From positions 62,001 through 126,000 of the forward strand of contig NZ_SLWA01000013.1 in assembly GCF_004345565.1 (NCBI RefSeq): 64,000 bases of DNA. Direction: 5' to 3'. Each line of letters begins with the position of its first letter. The first letter of the stretch is position 1. Positions 9,523-17,203 of this stretch are shown piece after piece. The stretch comes from Flavobacterium circumlabens (GTDB lineage Bacteria; Bacteroidota; Bacteroidia; Flavobacteriales; Flavobacteriaceae). A model generated the notes under the pieces. It was not told where the DNA came from. It saw only the letters and a list, made by a program, of their open reading frames with translations, and did no database searches. A program made the position numbers and the translations under genes.

Positions 9523-10794
9523 ATGAAAGAAGACTTTCTCCATTATTTATGGAAGTTTAAGAAGTTTGAGACGCTGAATCTGCAGACGACTCAAAACGAA
9601 TCCCTCACAATTATCAAAACAGGGAACTATTTAGAGTCTTCGGGGCCTGATTTTTTTAATGCTCAGATTATAATTGGAAATCAGAAATGGGCGGGAAATG
9701 TCGAAATGCATTTAAAATCATCCGATTGGTACATCCACGGTCATGAAAGAGATGTGGCTTATGAAAATGTAATTTTACATGTAGTCTGGGAACACGATAC
9801 GGAGATTTTCAGGCAAAACAATACGGAGATTCCTGTTTTGGTTTTGAAGGACTTTATTTCTCCTGACATACTTAATAATTATAATTTGTTAATGACGCCA
9901 AAATCATGGATATCTTGTGAAAAAGAAATTGCTCAAATCAATCCATTTGTTTTTAAAAACTGGCAGGAACGTTTGTTTTTTGAACGCTTAGAACGCAAAT
10001 CAAAATTCATTTTTAATTTATTGGAAGAAACAAATCAGGATTGGGAAGCCGTTTTATTTTGTTTACTGGCGAAGAATTTTGGTTTAAATACAAATGGAAA
10101 TACTTTTTTTCAAATCGCCCAATCTATCCCGTTTTCAATTATCAGAAAAGAAAGTTTTGAAACAGAAAATCTGGAAGCTTTACTTTTTGGCGGCTCCGGC
10201 TTATTAGATGCGGAAAAAGAAGATGTTTACTTTACAGATTTAAAAATCAGGTATTTTTATCTTTTAAATAAATACCAGTTGGCGAAAACCTACGCAGATC
10301 CGCTTGAGTTTTTTAAACACCGGCCCGATAATTTTCCAACGATCAGACTATCTCAATTGGCTGCTTTATATAACAAACACCAAAATTTATTTTCTAAGAT
10401 AGTGGAATTAAAATCGATTAAAAAAGTCTATGAATTGCTTACCGTTTCAGCCGGTTTATATTGGCAGAATCATTATCAGTTTGACAAAGAAAGCCATAAA
10501 AAACCAAAAGTATTATCAAAAGCATTTATAGATTTAATAATTCTCAATACCGTAATTCCGCTTCAATTTGCTTATGCGCAAAAGAGAGGAGAACTTGTTT
10601 TCGAAGATTTAATTGATTTTATGAAGGAAGTGGCTCCGGAAAAAAACTCGATTATCGATAAGTTTGAATCTTTCGGATTGATATCAAAAAGCGCTTTTGA
10701 TACACAAGTCTTACTACAGCTCAAAAATGAATATTGTAATCAGAAAGCCTGTCTAAAATGCGCCATTGGAATGGAATTATTAAAGAACAATTAG
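9523..10794 (+). CDS. DUF2851 family protein
   Basis: A 423-residue protein of the uncharacterised DUF2851 family, which I recognise from its N-terminal signature: LHYLWKFKKF, SGPDFFNAQIIIGNQKWAGNVEMH and the SSDWYIHGH...YENVILHVVWEHD stretch at about 47-90. A cysteine cluster sits near the C-terminus (CNQKACLKCAIG, about 408-419) and could bind a metal. No signal peptide or membrane segment, so cytoplasmic. The family is common in Bacteroidota. Its function is not known to me; the conserved His/Asp/Glu-rich N-terminus could suggest a nuclease-like or other metal-dependent site, but this is speculation. Confidence 0.85.
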   Translation: MKEDFLHYLWKFKKFETLNLQTTQNESLTIIKTGNYLESSGPDFFNAQIIIGNQKWAGNVEMHLKSSDWYIHGHERDVAYENVILHVVWEHDTEIFRQNNTEIPVLVLKDFISPDILNNYNLLMTPKSWISCEKEIAQINPFVFKNWQERLFFERLERKSKFIFNLLEETNQDWEAVLFCLLAKNFGLNTNGNTFFQIAQSIPFSIIRKESFETENLEALLFGGSGLLDAEKEDVYFTDLKIRYFYLLNKYQLAKTYADPLEFFKHRPDNFPTIRLSQLAALYNKHQNLFSKIVELKSIKKVYELLTVSAGLYWQNHYQFDKESHKKPKVLSKAFIDLIILNTVIPLQFAYAQKRGELVFEDLIDFMKEVAPEKNSIIDKFESFGLISKSAFDTQVLLQLKNEYCNQKACLKCAIGMELLKNN

Positions 10795-10867
10795 TTAATT
10801 AGAAAATTAGTTAATTAGATATTTGTACTTTTGCTTAAAGTCCAACATCTAATATCTAAAATTAAGT

Positions 10868-11095
10868 ATGTCTGCAATTGTAAAGTTGAAATTCTTTTTG
10901 GAAAAATATGGTTTTCACGTATCCTCCAGGTTAGCAGATAAACTGGGTATGCGGGTAACAAGTGTACGATTGTTTTTTATCTACATTTCATTTGTAACCG
11001 TTGGGTTAGGCTTTGGAGTTTATTTAACCTTAGCCTTTTGGATTCGGTTAAAAGATTTAATCAGAGCAAAACGAACTTCTGTTTTTGATTTATAA
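10868..11095 (+). CDS. Small PspC-domain membrane protein
   Basis: A 75-residue protein with one clear membrane-spanning stretch near residues 35-60 and a PspC-like layout: GFHVSSRLADKLGMRVTSVRLFFIYISFVTVGLGFGVYL. PspC proteins sense envelope stress in enterobacteria; small Bacteroidota versions are common and uncharacterised. A -7-like TACTTTTG at 10826-10833 suggests its own promoter. A bidirectional terminator follows immediately. Confidence 0.8.
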   Translation: MSAIVKLKFFLEKYGFHVSSRLADKLGMRVTSVRLFFIYISFVTVGLGFGVYLTLAFWIRLKDLIRAKRTSVFDL

Positions 11096-11100
11096 AAAAA

Positions 11101-11129
11101 AACTCCAAATGAAAATTTGGAGTTTTTTT
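11101..11129. terminator. Bidirectional terminator between PspC gene and APC permease
   Basis: A 10-bp stem AACTCCAAAT / ATTTGGAGTT with a GAAA tetraloop, A-run on the left and seven T in all (two inside the stem) on the right. It serves the plus-strand PspC gene and the minus-strand permease gene, which converge here. Confidence 0.9.
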
Positions 11130-11147
11130 ATGAAGTACTAAAGAGAA

Positions 11148-12614
11148 CTATTCGGTCTCTTGATTGTTAAGTCTTGATCTTTTTTTGCTATACCCAAAAT
11201 AAACAAGGATACCAATAGCCAACCATCCAAGTGAAAGTAATTGTGCGTCTAAGCTCAAATTAATCATTAAATAGGTGTTGATTGAAATACCACAAACAGC
11301 AATTATTGGTAAAGCAGGAACTTTAAACGTTCGGGTTAACTGAGGTTGTTTTACTCTTAAGATCCAAACCGCAATACAAACCATTGTAAAGGCAAATAAA
11401 GTTCCGAAACTAGTCATATCCGCCAGCTTATTAATAGGAGTAAAAGAAGCAACTACAGCAATAATACCACCCAAAATCATTAAGTTGGTTTTTGGAGTTC
11501 CTGAAAGCGGATTCACTTTTGAGAATACAGCAGGAATTAATCCGTCTTTAGACATTCCAAGGAAAATTCTTGACTGTCCCATAATCATTACCATTAATAC
11601 TGAAACCAAACCAATAGTTGCAGCAATTGTGATAATAAAACCTGCCCAGCCTTGTTCTGCAATATCAAATGCGTATGCAACTGGTGCTTTTATGGCTTCA
11701 GGATATTTTCCTAGTGGATTAAAATCTTTATAATTCATCATTCCTGTTAATACTAAAGACACAAGAATATATAAAGTAGTACAAATTAGTAAAGAGGCGA
11801 TAATAGCGAAAGGAACATCTTTTTTAGGATTAATAGCCTCCCCAGCTTGAGTAGAAACAGCATCAAAACCTACATAAGCAAAGAAAATTGCAGCAGCTCC
11901 CGATACAACTCCGCCTATTCCGTAAGCATTGTGTGTAGTTTCTTTTTCAATAATCTGAGTTGCAGCCGGAATAAATGGATGCCAGTTCGCAGTATCTATA
12001 AAGAACAGACCGGCAACAATTACAAATATTACTGCAGAAACTTTAAGAATAACAATCATGTTGTTTGCTTTGGCAGCGCTTTTTGTTCCTTTTATAAGTA
12101 ATGAAATTACTAAAATAACAATACAGAAAGCAGGTAAATTCATAGAAAAGCCTTCTCCGGAGTAACTGGCAGGGTCAGTTGTAAGCCATTCAGGAAGGTG
12201 AATATGAAACATTTTAAGTAGTTTGTTAAAGTACCCTGACCAGGATACCGCTACCGTCATGGATCCCATTGCGTACTCAAGAATAAGTCCCCAACCAATA
12301 ATCCACGCAAAAATTTCTCCGATTGTACCATAAGCATATGCATATGCAGAGCCTTCAACAGGTAAAATAGAGGCAAACTCAGAATAACAAAGAGCTGCAA
12401 AAACACAGGCAATACCTGCAATAATGAAAGAAAGCGCTAACGCAGGACCAGCATGATAATAAGCTCCGGTACCAGTAAGTACAAAAATTCCTCCACCAAT
12501 AATGGCACCAACTCCAATGGCAGTTAGGCTCCATTTTCCCAGAACCCTTTTTAAATCACTTTTTTTCATATCCGCTTCAAAAGCAGATATTGGTTTAACT
12601 CGCATAATTGACAT
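11148..12614 (-). CDS. APC-superfamily amino acid permease, CAT-like
   Basis: A 488-residue inner-membrane transporter with about 12-13 hydrophobic helices, in the amino acid-polyamine-organocation superfamily. The helix-1 substrate signature is GVGAIIGGGIFVLTG (about 35-49), followed by CYSEFASILPVEGSAYAYAYGTIGE and, in the middle, FFAYVGFDAVSTQAGEAINPKKDVP (about 244-270), typical of the cationic amino acid transporter (CAT/YhdG) branch. Substrate specificity is not certain. A promoter (12646-12679) lies just upstream and a shared terminator downstream, so it looks monocistronic. A second APC permease of a different branch is at 54510. Confidence 0.9.
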   Translation of the reverse strand: MSIMRVKPISAFEADMKKSDLKRVLGKWSLTAIGVGAIIGGGIFVLTGTGAYYHAGPALALSFIIAGIACVFAALCYSEFASILPVEGSAYAYAYGTIGEIFAWIIGWGLILEYAMGSMTVAVSWSGYFNKLLKMFHIHLPEWLTTDPASYSGEGFSMNLPAFCIVILVISLLIKGTKSAAKANNMIVILKVSAVIFVIVAGLFFIDTANWHPFIPAATQIIEKETTHNAYGIGGVVSGAAAIFFAYVGFDAVSTQAGEAINPKKDVPFAIIASLLICTTLYILVSLVLTGMMNYKDFNPLGKYPEAIKAPVAYAFDIAEQGWAGFIITIAATIGLVSVLMVMIMGQSRIFLGMSKDGLIPAVFSKVNPLSGTPKTNLMILGGIIAVVASFTPINKLADMTSFGTLFAFTMVCIAVWILRVKQPQLTRTFKVPALPIIAVCGISINTYLMINLSLDAQLLSLGWLAIGILVYFGYSKKRSRLNNQETE

Positions 12615-12645
12615 ACTATAATAGTGGTTTATTGTTATTAAGTTC

Positions 12646-12679
12646 CAAATGTATTGTTTTTTATAAAAAATAAAAACAA
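12646..12679 (-). promoter_or_regulatory. Likely promoter of the CAT-like permease gene
   Basis: Read on the minus strand: TTG at 12679-12677, 23-base spacer, TACATTTG at 12653-12646. The spacer is at the long end of the Bacteroidota range. It would give a leader of about 25 bases. Confidence 0.5.
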
Positions 12680-12882
12680 TTATATAATTTTAAGTTATAA
12701 AATGTTTAAGATTTATATTTAATAAGGAAAAACTAACAGCTATTGCTCGAAATCATTCATCACTTTTATTCCCATTTACTGACTGGAAAAAGTGTTAAAA
12801 ATAATTTTTTACTACTTTTCTTAATAAAATTATCTTTTTTTAATTTAATTTAGACCTCACAACAGTTGAAAATTATATATAC

Positions 12883-13788
12883 ATGAGTTTTAAATCTTTA
12901 GGAATCTATTTTAAGTTTACAAAACAACAACGAATTGGAATTTTGACACTTTTTATAATAATTATGGGTTTACAGGCGATTTATTTTTTTGTTAATTTCA
13001 CTTCGTCAGAAAAATATTTTCCTGAAAAAGAGAAATGGCTGGCAGTACAGAGCGAGATCGATGCTCTGAAAAAAGAAAAATATAAAAACAAACCACAAGT
13101 TTATTTATTCAATCCGAATTTTATTTCAGATTATAAAGGCTACAAGCTCGGAATGTCTGTAGATGAGATTGACAGATTGATGGCTTTTCGGAAAGAAAAC
13201 AAATATGTAAATTCGGCAGAAGAGTTTCAGCAGGTCACAAAAATTTCAGATTCCTTATTAAATGTCATTTCGCCCCTTTTTAAATTCCCGGAATGGGTGA
13301 CGAATAAAAAAACCTTAGTAAGTAATAAAAAGGAGCATGCAGGATATGAAAAGCACAAAAGTCAGCCTTTCGTCAAAAAAGAAAAAAAAGCATTACAAGA
13401 TATAAATCAGGCTACACAGGAAGATTTGGTCAAAATATTTGGAGTGGGTGAAGCCCTGTCATTACGAATATTAAAGCAAAAAGAAATTTTGGGAGGTTTT
13501 GTTTCAATGGAACAGCTTAGTGAAGTTTGGGGACTTTCTCCTGAAGTTCTCTATGAATTAAATACCAATTTCAGGATTTATTCCCTTCCCAATTTTAAAA
13601 AGATACCAATAAATGACGCGTCTTTAAAAGAATTATCGCAGTTCCATTATTTCAAATACGGATTGGCAAAACAAATCATTACTTACAGAAGTATGAACGG
13701 AGATTTTAAAAATATTGAGGATTTAGCAAAAATTAAAGGTTTTCCTGTTGATAAAGCAAAAATAATTAGTTTATATTTGGAGTTCTAA
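12883..13788 (+). CDS. Membrane-anchored helix-hairpin-helix protein (ComEA-like)
   Basis: A 301-residue protein with one N-terminal membrane segment (about 18-38, IGILTLFIIIMGLQAIYFF) and at least two helix-hairpin-helix units: about 173-225 (DINQATQEDLVKIFGVGEALSLRIL) and about 245-301 (INDASLKELSQFHYFKYGLAKQII). A weaker, related unit spans about 80-135. Such repeats bind DNA backbone non-specifically; ComEA of competent bacteria is the best-known membrane example. Whether this one serves DNA uptake is unknown. It is followed after 16 bases by the acyl-CoA dehydrogenase gene, probably in one transcript, though no functional link is evident. Confidence 0.8.
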   Translation: MSFKSLGIYFKFTKQQRIGILTLFIIIMGLQAIYFFVNFTSSEKYFPEKEKWLAVQSEIDALKKEKYKNKPQVYLFNPNFISDYKGYKLGMSVDEIDRLMAFRKENKYVNSAEEFQQVTKISDSLLNVISPLFKFPEWVTNKKTLVSNKKEHAGYEKHKSQPFVKKEKKALQDINQATQEDLVKIFGVGEALSLRILKQKEILGGFVSMEQLSEVWGLSPEVLYELNTNFRIYSLPNFKKIPINDASLKELSQFHYFKYGLAKQIITYRSMNGDFKNIEDLAKIKGFPVDKAKIISLYLEF

Positions 13789-13804
13789 AAAAAAACTGAC
13801 TACA

Positions 13805-14947
13805 ATGAATTTTGATTATAACGAAACACAGTCGATGATTGCACAATCGATAAAGGAATTTGCAGAAAAAAATATCAGACCTCATATAATGGAATGGGAC
13901 GAAGCCCAGATCTTTCCGGTTCCCTTGTTTAAAAAATTAGGCGAAATGGGATTTATGGGAGTTTTGGTGCCGGAAGAATACGGTGGAAGTGGTTTAGGAT
14001 ATCACGAATATATTACAGTTGTTGAAGAAATTTCGAAAGTAGATCCTTCTATTGGTTTATCCGTTGCGGCGCATAACTCACTTTGTACAAATCATATTTT
14101 GACTTTTGGAAATGAAGAACAAAAGAAAAAATGGCTGCCGAAACTAGCCACAGCTGAATTTATTGGCGCCTGGGGTTTAACAGAACATAATACAGGTTCT
14201 GATGCCGGCGGAATGAATACTACTGCCGTTAAGGATGGTGATTTCTGGGTTGTAAATGGTGCTAAGAATTTTATCACACACGCTATTTCTGGTGATGTTG
14301 CCGTGGTGATTGTGCGTACAGGAGAAAAAGGAGACTCAAAAGGAATGACCGCTTTTGTTTTTGAAAAAGGAATGCCCGGATTTACATCGGGTAAAAAAGA
14401 AAATAAATTGGGAATGCGGGCCAGTGAAACAGCCGAATTGGTTTTTGACAACTGCCGTATGCCGGATGCCAACAGATTAGGAGAAGTGGGGCAGGGTTTT
14501 ATTCAGGCGATGAAAGTATTAGATGGTGGCAGAATCTCCATTGGAGCATTGTCGTTAGGAATTGCAAAAGGAGCTTACGAGGCCGCATTAAAATATTCGA
14601 AAGAAAGATATCAGTTTGGACAGCCAATTAGTAGTTTTCAGGGGATATCATTTAAATTAGCCGATATGGCAACTGAAATTGAGGCTTCGGAATTGTTATT
14701 GCATAAAGCTGCTTTCCTGAAGCAAGAACATAGACCCGTTACTGCATTGGGGGCAATGGCTAAAATGTATGCTTCGGAAGTTTGTGTAAAAGTGGCGAAT
14801 GAGGCAGTTCAGATTCATGGTGGTTACGGATATACAAAGGACTTTCCGGTAGAGAAATTCTATAGGGATGCCAAACTATGTACTATTGGAGAAGGAACCA
14901 CAGAAATTCAGAAATTAGTTATATCCAGAAATTTACTGAAAGAGTAA
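13805..14947 (+). CDS. Acyl-CoA dehydrogenase
   Basis: FAD-dependent acyl-CoA dehydrogenase of 380 residues, the usual length for the short/branched-chain group. It introduces the alpha-beta double bond in fatty-acid or branched-chain amino-acid breakdown and passes electrons to ETF. Signatures: WGLTEHNTGSDAGGM (FAD/substrate region), YQFGQPISSFQGISFKLADMA, the QIHGGYGY motif, and CTIGEGTTEIQ near the C-terminus, whose glutamate (about E363) sits where the catalytic base of short-chain members lies. Chain length preference cannot be told from sequence. An imperfect 13-bp hairpin with a 20-base loop and no T-run (14948-14993) follows the stop. Confidence 0.93.
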   Translation: MNFDYNETQSMIAQSIKEFAEKNIRPHIMEWDEAQIFPVPLFKKLGEMGFMGVLVPEEYGGSGLGYHEYITVVEEISKVDPSIGLSVAAHNSLCTNHILTFGNEEQKKKWLPKLATAEFIGAWGLTEHNTGSDAGGMNTTAVKDGDFWVVNGAKNFITHAISGDVAVVIVRTGEKGDSKGMTAFVFEKGMPGFTSGKKENKLGMRASETAELVFDNCRMPDANRLGEVGQGFIQAMKVLDGGRISIGALSLGIAKGAYEAALKYSKERYQFGQPISSFQGISFKLADMATEIEASELLLHKAAFLKQEHRPVTALGAMAKMYASEVCVKVANEAVQIHGGYGYTKDFPVEKFYRDAKLCTIGEGTTEIQKLVISRNLLKE

Positions 14948-15014
14948 AGAATATAGAGTAAGAATTTGGGATAACATCTATACTCTTTATTCTATAATCG
15001 ATATTCCTTAAAAA

Positions 15015-15050
15015 ATAATTCATAATTCATAACTCATAATTCAAAATTAA
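15015..15050. repeat. Short direct repeats of AATTCATAA type
   Basis: Four imperfect tandem copies of an AATTCATA-like unit fill the gap between the acyl-CoA dehydrogenase and rpsU. Similar low-complexity phrases occur in other gaps of this window. No gene or structural RNA was seen here. Confidence 0.5.
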
Positions 15051-15054
15051 TATA

Positions 15055-15062
15055 TACTTTTG
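15055..15062 (+). promoter_or_regulatory. Likely -7 element of the rpsU promoter
   Basis: TACTTTTG fits TAnnTTTG exactly and lies 30 bases before the rpsU start, with a GGGAGG ribosome binding site between. No TTG is present at the usual -33 distance. The strong Shine-Dalgarno is unusual for this organism, whose other genes rarely show one. Confidence 0.5.
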
Positions 15063-15091
15063 CACCCTTAACGAAGGGAGGTGTCTATATT

Positions 15092-15286
15092 ATGTTAATT
15101 ATACCAATTAAAGACGGAGAAAATATCGATAGAGCATTAAAGCGCTATAAAAGAAAATTTGATAAAACAGGAACTGTTCGTCAGTTAAGAGCACGTACTG
15201 CTTTTATTAAGCCTTCTGTTGTCAAAAGAGCTCAAATTCAAAAAGCTGCTTACATTCAAAACATGAGAGATGGTTTAGAAAGTTAG
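15092..15286 (+). CDS. rpsU: 30S ribosomal protein S21
   Basis: The 64-residue small-subunit protein S21, basic and helical, near the mRNA exit/anti-Shine-Dalgarno region of the 30S platform. The sequence (MLIIPIKDGENIDRALKRYK and TGTVRQLRAR) is typical of Bacteroidota S21. A clear AAGGGAGG Shine-Dalgarno lies just upstream, noteworthy because S21 belongs to the module thought to occlude the anti-Shine-Dalgarno in this phylum. A terminator follows at 15308-15354. Confidence 0.97.
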   Translation: MLIIPIKDGENIDRALKRYKRKFDKTGTVRQLRARTAFIKPSVVKRAQIQKAAYIQNMRDGLES

Positions 15287-15307
15287 TATTAGCCTTTCAA
15301 AATAATT

Positions 15308-15354
15308 ACCGTTAGTCATCAAAAAGTTATAACTTTGATGCTAACGGTTTTTTT
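15308..15354 (+). terminator. Terminator of rpsU
   Basis: Stem ACCGTTAG-(T)-CATCAAA / TTTGATGCTAACGGT, 15 bp with one bulged T, a loop of about 10 bases and then seven to eight T. It lies over the first codons of a longer reading frame of the next gene, which argues for that gene's later start. Confidence 0.85.
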
Positions 15355-15451
15355 ATGCTTAATTGGCAGTGTTTTTCTGGTGTTAATGTTTTTAAACTGT
15401 GTTGAGCAAGGTTGTGTTTTTGTTTATGATATATATAAGTACAGAATTCTT

Positions 15452-16345
15452 ATGAAGACAAATAAAGAAGCATTTCGGGATTATCTTCAATTGGAGAAGA
15501 AGTATTCGCCTCATACCGTTCATGCTTATTTAAATGACATTTTGTTTTTTGAAATGTTTAATAAAACTCATTTTGAACAGGAAGGTATAGAGCAGGCGCA
15601 TTACAGTCAGGTCAGGAGTTGGATTGTTTCTTTGGTTGATCAGGATATTGCTAATGTTTCTGTAAATAGAAAAATGGCTTCATTAAAGGCGTATTACAAA
15701 TTCCTTTTAAAAATCAAGCAGATAGAAATAAATCCCATGTTAAAGCATAAGGCATTAAAAACGCCTAAAATTATTCAGATTCCGTTTTCTGAAAAAGAAC
15801 TTACTGATTTGATGGAAGCGGTTGACAATCCGGTTGGTTTTGAGGAAATACGCAATAAATTAATTGTTGATTTGTTTTATACAACAGGAATACGAAGAGC
15901 GGAGCTGATACATTTAATGGTTTCTAATGTTGATTTATCGTCGAATGTAATTAAGGTTTTGGGAAAGAGGAATAAGGAGCGTATAATTCCGATTCTTCCG
16001 GTTATTGCGGAGCAGTTTAAATTGTATTTAAGTGAAAGGGTTTCTGTTGAAAAAATCGTTGATGAGGATTATTTTTTTATTTCTAAAAAAGGATTAAAAT
16101 TAAGTGAATCTTTTGTGTATCGATTAATAAATTCATACTTTAGTAAAGTCTCTGAAAAGGTAAAAAAAAGTCCTCATGTCCTCAGGCATACTTTTGCGAC
16201 TCATTTATTGAATAACGGAGCAGATTTAAATTCAGTTAAAGAATTATTAGGGCATTCCAGCTTGGCGTCAACACAGGTTTATACTCATAATAGTCTGGCA
16301 GAGCTTAAGAAAGTATACGGTAAGGCGCATCCAAGGAATAAATAG
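15452..16345 (+). CDS. XerC/XerD-like tyrosine recombinase
   Basis: A 297-residue site-specific recombinase of XerC/D length. Residues 1-90 form the SAM-like core-binding domain (FRDYLQLEKKYSPHTVHAYL). The catalytic domain carries the full set: R148 in TTGIRRAEL, H242 and R245 in PHVLRHTFATHLL, H268 in LLGHSSL, and nucleophile Y277 in QVYTH. The ATG at 15452 is chosen because the frame's earlier start (15335) lies inside the rpsU terminator and adds an unrelated hydrophobic stretch. It sits between rpsU and hpf in a housekeeping context, so chromosome-dimer resolution is more likely than a mobile integrase. Whether it is XerC or XerD is not decided. Confidence 0.9.
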   Translation: MKTNKEAFRDYLQLEKKYSPHTVHAYLNDILFFEMFNKTHFEQEGIEQAHYSQVRSWIVSLVDQDIANVSVNRKMASLKAYYKFLLKIKQIEINPMLKHKALKTPKIIQIPFSEKELTDLMEAVDNPVGFEEIRNKLIVDLFYTTGIRRAELIHLMVSNVDLSSNVIKVLGKRNKERIIPILPVIAEQFKLYLSERVSVEKIVDEDYFFISKKGLKLSESFVYRLINSYFSKVSEKVKKSPHVLRHTFATHLLNNGADLNSVKELLGHSSLASTQVYTHNSLAELKKVYGKAHPRNK

Positions 16346-16378
16346 TAATTCTTAATGTTTAACCCTAAAATTTATATT

Positions 16379-16681
16379 ATGAAGGTAGATGTTCATGCAG
16401 TTAACTTTACTGTTGACAGAAAGTTGGTAGATTTTATTCAGGAAAGAATGGATAAATTGGAAAAATACTACGATCGTGTGGTTTCGGCAGATGTTTTTTT
16501 AAAAGTTGAAAGAACGAGTGATAAGGAAAATAAGGCGGTAGAGATAAAGATTCATGTTCCTGGGGATGATTTTTTGGTTAAAAAGCAGTGCAAAACTTTT
16601 GAAGAAGCGGTGGAGCTTTCGGCAGAATCTTTAGAACGTTTGCTGGTAAAAAGGAAAGAAAAAATAAGAACGCACATATAA
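16379..16681 (+). CDS. hpf: Ribosome hibernation-promoting factor, short HPF/RaiA type
   Basis: A 100-residue protein of the HPF/RaiA (S30AE) family that binds the 30S decoding region and stalls or dimerises idle ribosomes. Visible family features: VNFTVDRKLVDFIQERMDKLEKYYDRVVSADV, VEIKIHVPGDDF and the basic C-terminus LLVKRKEKIRTH. It lacks the long C-terminal dimerisation domain of long HPF. The ATG at 16379 gives a standard N-terminus; an earlier in-frame ATG (16355) adds eight residues and is less likely. It follows the recombinase by 33 bases, probably in one transcript. Confidence 0.92.
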   Translation: MKVDVHAVNFTVDRKLVDFIQERMDKLEKYYDRVVSADVFLKVERTSDKENKAVEIKIHVPGDDFLVKKQCKTFEEAVELSAESLERLLVKRKEKIRTHI

Positions 16682-16705
16682 TTAAAATTTTTTTCAAAAA
16701 ATGTT

Positions 16706-16734
16706 TTGATTCAAAGATAAAATAGCTACATTTG
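16706..16734 (+). promoter_or_regulatory. Strong promoter of the tRNA-tuf-secE-nusG-rpl-rpo supercluster
   Basis: TTG at 16706-16708, 18-base spacer, TACATTTG at 16727-16734: an exact fit to the Bacteroidota housekeeping consensus. It lies 37 bases before the first tRNA. It is probably the main promoter feeding the following gene-expression block. Confidence 0.8.
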
Positions 16735-16771
16735 CAGTCCGTTAGAAATAGCGGACTTTTTTAATGTTATT

Positions 16772-16845
16772 GCCAGCGTAGCTCAGTTGGCTAGAGCAGC
16801 TGATTTGTAATCAGCAGGTCGTGGGTTCGAGTCCCTCCGCCGGCT
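16772..16845 (+). tRNA. tRNA-Thr (anticodon TGT)
   Basis: A 74-base cloverleaf. The anticodon loop TTTGTAA sits on a GCTGA/TCAGC stem, giving TGT. The D arm GCTC...GAGC and the TTCGAGT loop are normal. The acceptor stem GCCAGCG / CGCCGGC has an A-C mismatch at the fourth pair, and the T stem GTGGG/CCCTC has a T-T mismatch at the second pair. No CCA is encoded. Discriminator T. Confidence 0.95.
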
Positions 16846-16910
16846 CAAAAAAAGGTTTCAAATGCGATTTGAAACAGGTTCTTTTAAAATAATGGAATTT
16901 TAAAAAATTA

Positions 16911-16991
16911 GGGGAGATACTCAAGCGGCCAACGAGGGCAGACTGTAAATCTGCTGTGTAAACTTCGCAGGTTCGAATCCTGCTCTCCCCA
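16911..16991 (+). tRNA. tRNA-Tyr (anticodon GTA)
   Basis: An 81-base class II tRNA with a perfect acceptor stem GGGGAGA/TCTCCCC, anticodon loop TGTAAAT giving GTA, a long variable arm and the T loop TTCGAAT. Discriminator A; CCA not encoded. Confidence 0.96.
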
Positions 16992-17076
16992 CAAAATGAA
17001 TTTTTAGATTGTGTTTTTCGGATTTTGTGTTTGAATAAAACAAAATGCTGAATTAGACTCTTAAATCAAGGATTCT

Positions 17077-17148
17077 GCCGGTGTAGCTCAGGGGTAGAGT
17101 GCTTCCTTGGTAAGGAAGAGGTCTCGGGTTCAATTCCCGACATTGGCT
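17077..17148 (+). tRNA. tRNA-Thr (anticodon GGT)
   Basis: A 72-base cloverleaf with acceptor GCCGGTG/CATTGGC (two G-T wobbles), anticodon stem CTTCC/GGAAG and loop TTGGTAA giving GGT. The T loop is TTCAATT. A second threonine isoacceptor in the same transcript, directly before tuf. Confidence 0.95.
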
Positions 17149-17203
17149 CAAGTAAGTAGGAAATTGAAAATTAATATATAACTAAGATTAAAAATTAAGT
17201 AAA

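Noticed and set aside
15015-15050. CRISPR-like array
   Set aside because: Units are 8-10 bases, directly adjacent and AT-only, with no spacers; no cas genes in the window.
15452-16345. Tyrosine recombinase as the integrase of a mobile element
   Set aside because: Xer length, intact core, flanked by rpsU and hpf; no attachment repeats, no cargo genes and no shift in base composition.
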